Assembly (NCBI GenBank): GCA_023213395.1
Contig: CM041465.1
Coordinates: 83,149,741-83,213,740 of the forward strand
Reading direction: 5' to 3'
Length of the DNA stretch: 64,000 bases
Origin: Cycas panzhihuaensis
Lineage: Eukaryota; Cycadophyta
Below the pieces are notes generated by a model. The model was not told the DNA's origin, did no database searches, and worked only from the letters and a program-made list of their open reading frames with translations. The position numbers were made by a program, and so were the translations under genes. This document shows positions 24,497 to 34,312 of this stretch, piece after piece (positions within the stretch are counted from its first letter, which is position 1; every line of letters begins with the position of its first letter).

Positions 24497-25537
24497 GCCA
24501 GACTCAAGAAGCCTCTAAAGCACTCACAACGACGTGAGGCACCTCCACCACCTCGAGAGACCAAAATCCAGCAACCTGCCAAGTCTTCTTATCATCCTAC
24601 CAAGAAGACCTTAAATCCTCTCACTTCTGCCATATACTCATTTGAATGTACTATGAAGGAGTTTAAACTCCATGCTCCTTCATCCCCTATCTCGCACAAA
24701 CTAGTCCACCAAGCTTCCCAAGCCGCTCCCTCTAAGGGTGGTAACACCTAATCTTTTCAAGTGAGGAAGCTCGATTCCTCCCTCGAAAAGAAGTGGTGTT
24801 CCATCCATAGAGAATGCTTCCATGAAGATTAGTTAGTGGGGGGCACCTACCCCCCGGCCGGCCAGCATGATCTTTCCCCAAACAAGTGTCTAGGTCTAAC
24901 TTTAGACCCGCCCATCCATAGAGATCCCTTCCCCAAACATGGGGAATGTGATCCCAATAACCAAAAAAAGAATAGCCAATATAGGGGAAGATCCCCAAAC
25001 CCTGGCCCTTCGTAAGCCAAATAGAAGGGTGCAAGGAATCCGTCCTCTTCCTCTGGGTCTCCCAACCATTGCACTCCTTTACCTTCTTAATCCCAAAACA
25101 AGGGAAAAAAGGTCATCCAAATGCTTGAGACTACCCCATTGTACGCTTTAACCCAGTCTCAAATAGCTTAAGAGGTGAACGATGCCTCTTCATCCATACC
25201 TCATCTTGATCCTCTTCTGGAAGTCCCTCCTCTAGAAGTTCCTACGCTTCCCAAGATTGTTCCCATATGCCCTGGCTGTTACGATTTTCGAAGGGTGCTT
25301 CCCTACCCTACCACGAAGGGGAAGCCCTTCTCTATCATTAACGAGCTTCACGCCATTGCCGCGAGGATGTCCTTGATGGATGTCTTGAGAAGCTGCCTTG
25401 AGCAACATGCTCTTCTTCTTAAAGATCTTAGCCAATAAGATGCTTCCATCCATGCAGTAGGCACCACCTCCCATGGATCACCTGTCATCTCATTTGATCC
25501 CTGAGATCTTCCATCTCCTAGTGAATAGGAGAAGCTT
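24497..25537 (+). pseudogene. Gypsy A gag C-terminal linker region
   Basis: Degenerate coding continues with KKWCSIHRECFHED-like and LEVPPLEVPTLPKIVPICPG, YDFRRVLPYP and SIINELHAIAARMSLMDVLR. The same phrases occur in copy C at 62370-62995 (KKWCSIHGDYFHEDSQY, CHYDFQRALSQPTGKGNPFS, SIIDELHIVVARMSMMDILR). Conservation between copies shows this was protein-coding. It links gag with the protease. CSIH...FH...C-like spacing near 24790 suggests a former zinc knuckle, but this is weak. Confidence 0.6.
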
Positions 25538-26165
25538 TTGCATTACCCATTTGTCATTTCCATTGACACTCCCAATTTTATCATAAAGAGGACCATTGTA
25601 GATAATGGCTCCTCGGTTAATGTTATGCATATGTGCATGCTCAAGGAGCTAGGTATAGTAGCTCTTAAGTCTGCCCCTTGGGAATGCCAAGGGTATGACA
25701 GCACTGAGAAGTCCCCCTTAGGGATAGTCTCCCTTTCCCTCACTTTAGGAGCGAAGACCATTTATGTCGAAGTTATTGTACTCAATATCGATGTGGAGTA
25801 CAACCTCTTGTTGGGTTGACCGTGGCTCGACCAAATGGGAGCAATCTACTCCTCACACTGAGGGTAACTTAAATTTGTCCATGAAGGATGAGTTAAGGTT
25901 GTCTCCCATGAGCCTATGCCATCTCACACTTCTCATCCAGCTTGCCAGGCTGTCTTCAATGATGAAGATAGTGATCCTGAGGAGGCTATTCCTTCCGTCG
26001 AAACCTATGCCTTGTCACAAGCCAAACCTAGTCAGGTTTGCCCCTATTGGTGTGGGTAATTACGGTTACTTAGCCGTCATGGGTGATTCTGAGTCAAATA
26101 GCAAGGGTTATGGGCCCCCTCCTTGGTGTGTCACCTTGGTTTCACGCACACTTAGAGAGATATCC
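25538..26165 (+). pseudogene. Gypsy A aspartic protease region
   Basis: It contains ISIDTPNFIIKRTIVDNGSS and VNVMHMCMLKELGI, then GIVSLSLTLGAKTIYVEVIV, and DVEYNLLLG followed by a stop where PWLDQMGA should continue. The DNGS motif with a downstream NLLLG-PWL block is the layout of Gypsy aspartic proteases, which cut the polyprotein. A TGA interrupts it at 25818. It ends with FAPIGVGNYGYLAVMGDSES, matched in copy C by FAPIGIGSYGYLAILSGNES. No reverse transcriptase follows. Confidence 0.7.
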
Positions 26166-27246
26166 TGATTGGATATTCCTACTCTTCTTCATTCTACATT
26201 GGCTCTTGAGCTGCTAGTTCTAAACCAGCCACTTCTTTCATCTTTTCGCCCTCCCCAAGTGGCTTCATGTAGGTGTCCATGTCCACGAGCCACTCGCAGA
26301 GGCACTTCTTCTTCATGCTCTAGATCTTCACCCAAGCCCAGAGCTACTCCTACTCAAACGTGACCTTGCCACATGATCTATCATGTATTAGGCCTATTGC
26401 ACTCATCCGGTTCTGACCAAAACCATTTTGCTTATAGGCTTAGCCACATAGGGCCTATCCTTCATCATCTATCTCCATTTTACATGACCACTTCTCTCTT
26501 TGTGCTCTGAAATGAACCTAAACTACCATCCTAGGCGCATCTACATTCCTCCTAATCACAGGCAGAATGGTAGTTTAGGGTGGCCTTCCTGCTCTTTTTA
26601 GGTTCCACCCCCAGAACCCCTTATCCCCCTTTCTTTAAGGGGGCCCGTCCTCCTAATTGGGTGTGTTGTCCTTGTCGCTCCTGAGCCTGGAAACACTCCC
26701 TAACTAAGATGGCATGCTTGAGTATCATTACTCCCCTTCTCGCTAGTGCTTCCTTTGTATATTCCGCTATGCTCCTATGTGGACATGTATAGACCCCCTG
26801 TCTCCTAGCCCTACATATGTCTATCGCCGATGCTCATGGTGATCGTGTGTGCGCCCGCTAGGGGTGTGGCCCTGCATGAAAGGGAGTGTGTGCAACTCAA
26901 ACAATCCTCTAACATAAACCATATAGTAATCAACTCAAAATCATCATAATCTATAGCTCCCCGTGCACCTATGCACCCTCACACATGTATACACAAGCAT
27001 ACACATAAAAGTAAATAGAACACAATCCATCATCATGTGTCATCACATTACTATATATTAAATGGGGTACCAATGGCCCCATCTATATGCATAAAAATCA
27101 TAATATGTCATATCATACAAATGGTATGATATATCATCTGTGGGAAGCTGGAATCCTTGCAGGGAGGAGTAAAATCATGCGGCAACATATGGTGACTCCT
27201 TGGAGGTTCGATATTTTCCCAAATCAAAACTAGCACCTCCTACTAT
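26166..27246. other. Unrecognised part of Gypsy A after the protease
   Basis: About 1.1 kb. Up to about 26363 a Ser/Pro/Arg-rich reading frame continues without clear homology to copy C. Beyond that no coding is recognised on either strand. This is where pol would be expected, and none of its motifs was found. The region 26900-27140 is AT-rich and rich in CATAC/TATAC. Confidence 0.5.
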
Positions 27247-29342
27247 CTAGTGGTCTTCTGCTGATGGTGCGTCATTTCCTAGTCTATATGATCCCTCTCT
27301 TGGGGACTGCATACCTCCTAGACTCCTCCTGCGCCTCTGGGAGCTCCCTGCCTCACTCCCCTCGTCTCGAGGCCTCCTTGGGGTCATCGCCATCGTGTGA
27401 GTATATGTCCTACTCCACGATGACCTCAACGTCACCTGATCCACCAACTGATCGTATCGTGCCTGGATACAATCCCTCTCACCCTCTACTACTCGGAGCC
27501 TCTCCTCCATCCTCTAGAACATCTCCTTCATCCCTCAGAGCCACTCCTCTAGCACTGCCACTCTGATGCGACTCTCTGCATCGCCACCTGCTCCTCCCTA
27601 AGCCTTCAGTGCTTAGAACTAACCTCGTAGAGTATCCCTCTTTGCTCTAGTCCCATCCAGCTTGCCCTATAGCTATCCCACTCTTGCCTCGTGCTCCTGG
27701 GACTCTATTACCCACACATCTCTAGCCCTCTGACTAATGGGGTGAATGTTGTTGTGTGGTCCCTGCCGACTGTGGTTTCTCTCATGCCTAGATGGGAGGT
27801 TTCCCCTCCGCATAGGCCTAGGGGAACATCTCTCGGACTACCGCCTCGACCAATCTCCCTATCTCTGTTGCTCTTGCGAAATCTAACACACCATATATCA
27901 GTATATATATCTATATATATATATCAAATAAATCAAATCAAAGCAAAGCATCTAGATGCCTGGTGATCAAAAGACGATAGGAAAAGGGTAGCGTCTCACC
28001 TCCTGGGACTACCGGCTCCTTAACTTAGATGATCACCTCCTCCTCGGGTCCTCCCACAGCCGCTGGTACCTCCTCCTCCTCTAGTACCACCTTGCCAATA
28101 ACCTGACCTGCTAGAGTTTCGTCTCCACCCTCCTCAGTTATGGTTGTCGCCACTGCTCGGGCTCTCCCGATGATCCTCAATCTCCTGACTGGTATCCGTG
28201 GTGGCTTGCCTCTCCCTGCATCTCTTGAAGGGCCTGCTTCTCCTCCTGTGGCTCCTTAAGGTCCTGCCTCTCCTCCTGCAGTCCCTGACAAACCTGCCTC
28301 ACCACTTGTCGCTCCTGATGGGCTTGTCCCATCACTCCCATCATCACCATCATCGTTATCATCTTCTCTAGGGCCACCTCCAGCTCCACCTGCCTCATCG
28401 TCACTATCCCACCTCACCCCTATATACAGGTATGTCGTGTAGTCTTCCATGGTAAGGAGGTCTAATGATGTAGCCTCTATTGAGTGTTAGATGTGTGCCT
28501 AATCCTTGGTCCCCCTGAACCGAGTCTGCCACTTGTGGATAATGGGAGCCCACACTGAGATAGGGTGTAGCCCTCCTGCCAGTGCCACTACTCCGAAATG
28601 ATAAAAAAACCAACACTGTAGTAACATGATGTATGATAAACCTCCTCTCCCGGTCACCCTGATAGCATCCATCTGGGCGATCAGGTTCGTTGCTATCAAT
28701 GTGGCCCAGTCCAGCCTCTCCCTAGCTTCACATCTCCTCATAGTCTCCATCCAGCCGCTAGGAATGTCTCCGTAGTTATGTTTCTAGGATATCCAAAATA
28801 AAATGCATAATGTGATCAAATTCCTCACCCGAGGAATCTGCGACATGACCATGCTCTGTACAGGTATACCTCTCTTCGCCCATATGTCTTGACCTATAAA
28901 ATAGGTAGCTGCCTCCCTGTGTGTCGTGCGTTGCTAGGTAATGCCCTTAGCAACGTTGGTACTCCTGTTGCTAGTACCCCACCCAAGATCCTGTGGATGT
29001 CTCCGGGGGTGACAAGTAACGTCCCCCACTTGGGGGAGGTGGAACACGTGCTGCCTGCGATCCCAGTGTGAGACTATGTCAACTAGGAGATGCTGATCTG
29101 ATGCGTACTGTGGCGTCTGGATGGCCTTCAGTAGGTCACATCTCCTTAATACCTGCTGGTCTCCTCGAGACATCATCTCAATAAAGCTCATCATTGCCAT
29201 ACTGATGTTCTCACGGTTGTCTACTGCGATAACTGCCTATCAAACACCCCAAGAACTAGTCAAATTCCTCTATATCTAACTGCTTGTCTTTAGGACTACC
29301 CCTCACTCCTCCTCGGTTGAGTTTGGCACTCCTCCGGGCCAT
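27247..29342 (-). pseudogene. Plant-mobile-domain-like gene, antisense in Gypsy A
   Basis: On the minus strand an ATG at 29342 opens MARRSAKLNRGGVRGSPKDK. After a stop and one frame change, the core reads VLRRCDLLKAIQTPQYASDQ, HLLVDIVSHWDRRQHVFHLP, then RLDWATLIATNLIAQMDAIR and LSYIMLLQCWFFYHFG (about 29200-28530). This pattern (a V-x-x-W-x-R-x-x-H-x-F block, a DW block, then a hydrophobic CxxFxYxF-like helix) fits the plant mobile domain (PMD) family found in plant genes, MULEs and Tat-type Gypsy elements. A strongly acidic Gly/Asp linker (28440-28330), an EEEE stretch and a C-terminal charged helix (about 27510-27430) follow. A possible intron, GTGAGA...TTAG, lies at 27883-27999. There are about five stops and two frame changes. 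The family call is from memory and moderate. Confidence 0.5.
27883..27999 (-). other. Possible intron in the antisense PMD-like gene
   Basis: On the minus strand GTGAGACG at 27999 and TGTGTTAG at 27883 frame a 117-base AT-rich stretch with a TA-repeat core. This interrupts an otherwise charged coding region. Splice use is not shown. Confidence 0.3.
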
Positions 29343-29374
29343 TCTTTGTTTTTTTTAATTGGTCTGCCTTCGTA

Positions 29375-29412
29375 CCGTGCTAAACTTTGCGGTACCATAG
29401 AGTTTAGCATGG
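29375..29412. other. GGTACC-centred palindrome before the PMD-like gene
   Basis: Arms 29375-29389 and 29398-29412 pair at 12 of 15 positions. The core 29382-29405 is AAACTT...GGTACC...AGTTT, like the LTR hairpins at 12491-12514 and 57440-57463. It lies about 30 bases upstream of the antisense ATG at 29342. Confidence 0.55.
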
Positions 29413-29917
29413 GGCCCTACTGAGTTTCTAGTACAAACTCGGCGGTCCCACGATAAAGTTCACGGCACCGTGATCTTCACTGTGGGGCCAATTACACCCC
29501 CACAATAAGGGGGGTTTTCCACCCAAAAAAACCAAAATTTTTGCCTGGGTGGGTCACATTTGGGCCCACCAGGACCAGAGCTACCTAATACCTCGGTCCC
29601 CCCTCTCTTTAGGCTCGATTCAGGCTCTAAGAGATCCCAATTTGCCCACAAGGGACTAAAAACTACTCTAAAAAGCATCAAAACTCATTAAATTTAAATG
29701 AGGAAATGGTTGGGATAAGGTGTGATCCACTCACTGGGTCTGACCTCGCTACTGCTATCTCATCTCCTCGGTCCTGCTGGCTATCTCCGCGTCTTGATCT
29801 GACGGTCTGATCTCCCTCCGTGTTCCTCCGAAGTCAGGCGGTGCTCTGCTGCATAAGAAAAAGGGCTCTGAATCGATCGTGAGCCCGTGAAAATGAATCT
29901 CGTTTTCGCCGAGTTTT

Positions 29918-29928
29918 CCTTATATAGG
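29918..29928 (-). promoter_or_regulatory. TATA box candidate for the antisense block
   Basis: CCTATATAAGG on the minus strand, about 575 bases upstream of the ATG at 29342. The sequence is nearly self-complementary, so it could also serve the + strand. It lies in a GC-richer stretch than its surroundings. Confidence 0.4.
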
Positions 29929-30085
29929 TGGGGGCCCCAACGGGCACCTCCCCTGTTTCTCTCACCGCGACAGCCCTTAGACCATCTCTCTCCCCTGATT
30001 ACCTTTACCTTCTGGGCCCATCTCCCAATCTGTGTCTGTGGCCCTCTTTTCTCCTTACCCTCTGGGTGCATTTATGGCATCCCCC

Positions 30086-31236
30086 TTTTGCATAGTCCTT
30101 TCCTTTTCTTTCTTCTGCCTTTTCCTTTTAGTTTGGGGAAGGTAAAGAAGCCCCAACACCATTGCTCTATGCTGCTCGCGTGTGGGGAAAGGAAAGGAGA
30201 GCGAGTGTGGCATAAGAGAACATCCTTATTCAGCCATGAGGTCCTCCATGTACACCATTCTTTTATCTTCATAGCTCTTTTCCTTTTTGTCTTAAGCTTA
30301 TTTGTTTGTATAAGTGAAACATAAAAAAGAAAGAGAAAAGAAATAAGTTTGCATCTACTACTTGCATATGCATGCTATGCCCACGCTTCTAGGAAAGAAC
30401 ATAGAATAAGAACCATATCCTTTCGCTTCCTTGCTTGATTATCTGTATTTCCTTTTGGCCTAACATCTCTTGCAAGCATGTTTTCACTTGTTTGGTTTGC
30501 CCCCATTTTACTCCCTTTTCTCTCATTAAAAATGAAAAGAGAGTGAGGTTTTACATTTGAGAGTAAACAAGAGCGTATTTACTATTTTTATGTTTTTTTG
30601 TCTCTTGTTTGCCACAAACATAAGAACTTACATGTCACTTTATCATCACACATAGAAGGTCAAACCCTTCACATATAAGATGGTGGAAGCCTCTTCCGTC
30701 GTTGCCTCTTATCCCCCAAAACTCACTTTGGGTGGGTTAGCCTAAGGAGGATTCTTCCTCTAGGACACTCTCTTCTAATCTCGTCACGCCTACCCTAGCC
30801 AGGTAACCTTTCCATCATCTCCTTTGGGTTGGTCTCATGCGTGAGGTGGTTGTCTAATGCCATTCTTACAAGCATGTACCTCTCGCATCACTCATCTGAA
30901 TACATCTCATTCATATTCCTCTATTCTCTACAAGGATTTATTCCCTCGTTCGATCTCACCTTCCCCTTTCGGCCATCCAAGGGTAGGAGGACCTATGTCT
31001 TGAGATTACTCGAGAAATTGAGGATATCCCTCACTCTTGCTACCCTCAAAACCAAAACTGAGTCACCTAAAAGGGAGTTATGCGCTATTCATGGGTCCCA
31101 AATCCGCATTCCGATGCACGAATGCCCTATGCGAATGATCTCTCTCACTTACCGTATTGACTTTAGATTCTGAAACCCTTCGTTGATTAACCCAATCCTA
31201 ACCAAGTGTGGTTACCATTCCATAGATGCGATTCCA
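30086..31236 (+). repeat. Partial 3' LTR of Gypsy A
   Basis: It aligns with the last 1,144 bases of the 5' LTR (13894-15037) with high identity. Both contain TTTTGCATAGTCCTTTCC at the start, the GGCCATCCAAGGGTAGGAGG block and the end ...ATTCCA. It is followed directly by the target duplication CTTCA. The first roughly 1.96 kb of the LTR is missing; at 30086 it abuts the antisense block. Confidence 0.8.
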
Positions 31237-33824
31237 CTTCATTTCCAAACTCCATGATAATTACACTAAAATAGACTTTATCACATTTGCAGGACTCCTA
31301 CTAATAGAAGAAAACATCATCAATTACTAAGGAGTAACATCAACCTTTGATTCAACACATGTATTTATAACCTAAAATTCAGAGAGGGATACGACTACTC
31401 AACAACCAACTCAGTAGCCAAGTTAGCTACAAAATCTTACTCAATAATTTAACTTGTTGGATATATCATAAGAGACAAGTTAACCGCTAACTCAGTAGCA
31501 ACCACATCAGGTTGGTACTTCCTCCTAATAAGTTCAATAGCCTCAATAGCCCAATCAAACACCAAAGCCTCAATCACAAAGGAATCAACAACGTAGACCA
31601 AATGTCACCTTCTTATATTATGGAAAAAATGGCCATCTTGCTGTTGAATGTAGGAGAAGACAAGCTAACCTTCAAATATTATAAAATCAGGGGGGCAACC
31701 ATATGGATCTACCTTCCAATAAGGAGCCCCATATTATCAATAAGGAGCACCCAACTACCAATAAGGTAGAACTAGTTATCAACAAGGAGGACCATGCCCT
31801 CAAGGAGGAGCCCCTTATCTATAATAAGGAGGCCCCATTCCTCAATAAGAAGCCCCTTATCTATAATAAGGAGGCCCCGTTCTTTAATAAGGATCCCCTT
31901 ACTTCCAACAAGTAAATCTTATTTCTCAATAAGAAGGCCTTATTTATCCACAAGGAGGGCTATCATACCAACAACTAGGCCAATTTTATCAACAAAATTA
32001 GAATCTAAGACCAAATCAAAATCAATGTCAGTAGAACAGGTAGTAATTCTTATCCAGGAATCAAAGGACCAACCCCAACACTTAGCAAGGAGGTAATGTG
32101 GCAGACACTCAAAACACATCCTCTCAAAGCCTGCTCTTTGTAGTATTATCACCTCAACATGGTGATAACTCTTAGCTACTTGACTTAGATGCCACTCGCC
32201 ACATGACTGGCATAAAAGATATGTTGGAGGAAACATATCCAATTAACATATAAACAACCACATTTAGAGATAACCTCACATATGATATGACTAAAATTGA
32301 AAGGGCCCTAATAGCTTTGAAAGACTCTAGAATAAGGCATCATATTAATAATGTATTCCTAGTTCTAGGCATGAAAATGAATCTACCTTTTGCCAACTAA
32401 ATTGATAAGTAGAACCTAGATGTCCTCTTTAGTTAAGGCATCTACACCATTATTGATCATGCAACTAGACAACTTATAGCAACAAGACATGAAGACAATG
32501 GCTTATACAAGCTTGATAGTGTTCCTTTAACCACTAATCCACTAATAGAATCATGTTCAATGGCTTAAAGTACTGAACTTAATAAGGGTAAGGATATCAT
32601 AGTAGAGGACCAACCTCCTGTCTAAGAACCAAGTGAATGCTCTCATACTTATGAGAAATGTACATCAAATAGTGCCAGAGACCAGTTATGGCATCAGCGC
32701 CTTGTTCACTTAAACATGCAAAGTTTAAACCTTATGCCTAGGTTTCATATAGTGCATGGACTTCCTAAGATCAAGAGAAATAGATGCATTTATGAGGCAT
32801 GCCCAGTGGAAAAATAACAAAGAGAAAAGATCCCATCCAAGAATGCATGGAGACCTTTGAACCATTAGAGTTAGTCCACTTAGATATTTGTGGGCCTATG
32901 TCAGTTCAATGCCTTAATGGTAGTCTATTTTTCATGACTTTCATAGATGACTATTCTAGGAAAGTATGGGTCTACTTCCTAAGGAATAAGTATCAAGCCC
33001 TTGACAAATTTAAGGAGTTTAAAGCTAAGGTAGAGAATGAATATAGTATGACTATTAAGAGCCTTAGATTAGATAATGGAGGGGAGTATATCTCAAATCA
33101 ATTCACCAATTTCTACAAACAACATGGCATCAAAGGCCAGTTTTCAGTATCTTGTATACCTCAACATCATAGTGTACCTGAGTGAATGAATCAAACTTTA
33201 GTGAATAAAGTTAAAGCTATGTTAAGTGGTGCTAACCTTGTTATAAGATTTTGGACTGATACCATCATGACAGTTCCCTATTTCACTAACAAGAGTTCCA
33301 TTGTTACTATTAGGAACATCACTCTTAAAGAGGCTTGGACATGACTTAAACCAATAGTTGCACATTTGAAAACATTTGGATGCATGGCATACAAACTTGT
33401 TCTAAAGAAGAATAGAAAAAACCTAGATGATATGAGCCTTAAGTACATATTCCTTAGTTATATACTTGGTTGCAAAGCCTATAGGGTATTTGACATTGTT
33501 AGAAACCAAGCCTACACCACTCACGATGTCATTTTTGTTGAAGATACTCAAGATCTTGACCCCTTAAAACTTCAATATATAGTAAAAGATGTTGTTTGTA
33601 TGCCTAAAGTGCCCCTTGCACCAATTTTGGAGCCACCATCACCTACATCCTCCTATACACCAGGTTCATCTTTAGTCATAACAGCTTCAATAGTTACATC
33701 TAATGTAATCACCTCTATGCGACATGACCTTGAGGTGGAGATTACATTGAGCTATTATTATGGTGTCAAATTGTCACTAGACTTTCTAAGTTCACTTGTT
33801 TCCCATCTTTGGCTTCCATTTTAG
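31237..33824 (+). pseudogene. Copia 2 gag C-terminus and partial pol
   Basis: After the second CTTCA the gag reading frame resumes in register (SKLHDNYTKIDFITFAGLLL), the end of UBN2. A zinc knuckle follows near 31606-31650 (YYGKNGHLAVEC, with the first cysteines changed to Tyr), then a 21-bp repeat region. The protease end is near 32185 (LDATRHMTG), and GAG-pre-integrase follows (LWHQRLVHLNMQSL, about 32690). Integrase is at 32799-33260 with LVHLDICGPMSVQ, FIDDYSRKVWVYFL and RLDNGGEYISNQF. The post-integrase block is at 33366-33600 (KTFGCMAYKL, SYILGCKAYRVFD). The frame changes twice and has several stops. Reverse transcriptase and RNase H are gone. Confidence 0.8.
31717..32010 (+). repeat. 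21-bp tandem repeat, about 14 units, in gag
   Basis: Units begin at 31717, 31738, 31759, 31780, (31798), 31822, 31843, 31864, 31885, 31906, 31927, 31948, 31969 and 31990, a 21-base step held across 273 bases. Each has the form CAA-YAA-GGA-GG. In the frame shared with the downstream protease this is a seven-residue Gln-Gln-Gly-Gly-Pro-type repeat, expected between zinc knuckle and protease. In about eight units the second glutamine codon is TAA. Confidence 0.8.
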
Positions 33825-34312
33825 ATTTTAATGTTGATTACTGGATGTGTTGGAGCATTCATTGGTTGGAGTTGATCATCACTAACATCCGTTCATCCTT
33901 TAGAATAGGGTAATTCCCCCACTAACTTAGAATTTTTACCCTTATCCCAAGGTTTAATTTATTTGACTTTGTAAGCATTGTTTGTTCTCTTTTATGTTGG
34001 GTTTACTCCTTTACTTTTTTATTTGTTTTTCTCGTATGTGTTTTACCCTCTCCTAGTGTTAGTGTCTTGTAGAGAAATGATGGTGTAGTATTGCTTGTTG
34101 GGTCTCCAAAAGAAGTGGACAAGTTATTATTTCTGAGGCCATCCTTCTCATTCGTTATTAGCTATTTTCTGAATTTGTTAGTTTTGTTTACTTAGTAGCT
34201 TTTCCATCATTCTTTTCATTACAAAAGTTAGTGCATATCATTAACACCCTATAAGTGGAGGAGCTCTTCAACATTTTTATAAGTTTTGGAGCATGTTGAG
34301 TGTGTTGGGCAT
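33825..34312. other. Unrecognised flank between Copia 2 and solo LTR
   Basis: About 490 bases, T-rich, no coding recognised. It could be a diverged remainder of Copia 2 or older host DNA. Confidence 0.4.

Larger units (their letters stand above)
11932..31236 (+). mobile_element. Gypsy element A (layer 2), Tat-like, gag-pro only
   Basis: It is bounded by the direct repeat CTTCA on both sides and lies inside Copia 2 gag. Order: 5' LTR 11932-15037, primer site 15039, N-terminal coding, Pro/Ser-rich region, gag, aspartic protease (to about 26160), unrecognised sequence, antisense mobile-domain block (27247-29930), then only the last 1.15 kb of the 3' LTR (30086-31236). It is interrupted by a complete Copia (15718-23269). 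Without that insert it is about 11.7 kb. No reverse transcriptase, RNase H or integrase was recognised, so it was either non-autonomous or lost pol together with the front of the 3' LTR. Confidence 0.8.
9168..33824 (+). mobile_element. Copia 2 (layer 1), split by a 19.3-kb Gypsy insertion
   Basis: The left part (9168-11931) has an LTR end, a Copia primer site and the first half of gag. The right part (31237-33824) resumes gag at the next codon and continues through zinc knuckle, protease end, integrase and the post-integrase region. The two halves meet at a 5-base direct repeat CTTCA (11927-11931 and 31237-31241), the target duplication of the inserted Gypsy element. Reverse transcriptase, RNase H and 3' LTR are absent to the right of 33824, so the 3' end was lost separately. 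Confidence 0.75.

Noticed and set aside
29781-30324. Open frames on both strands around 29780-30320
   Set aside because: The + strand frame crosses the joint between the antisense block and the partial LTR, so it cannot be an ancestral gene.
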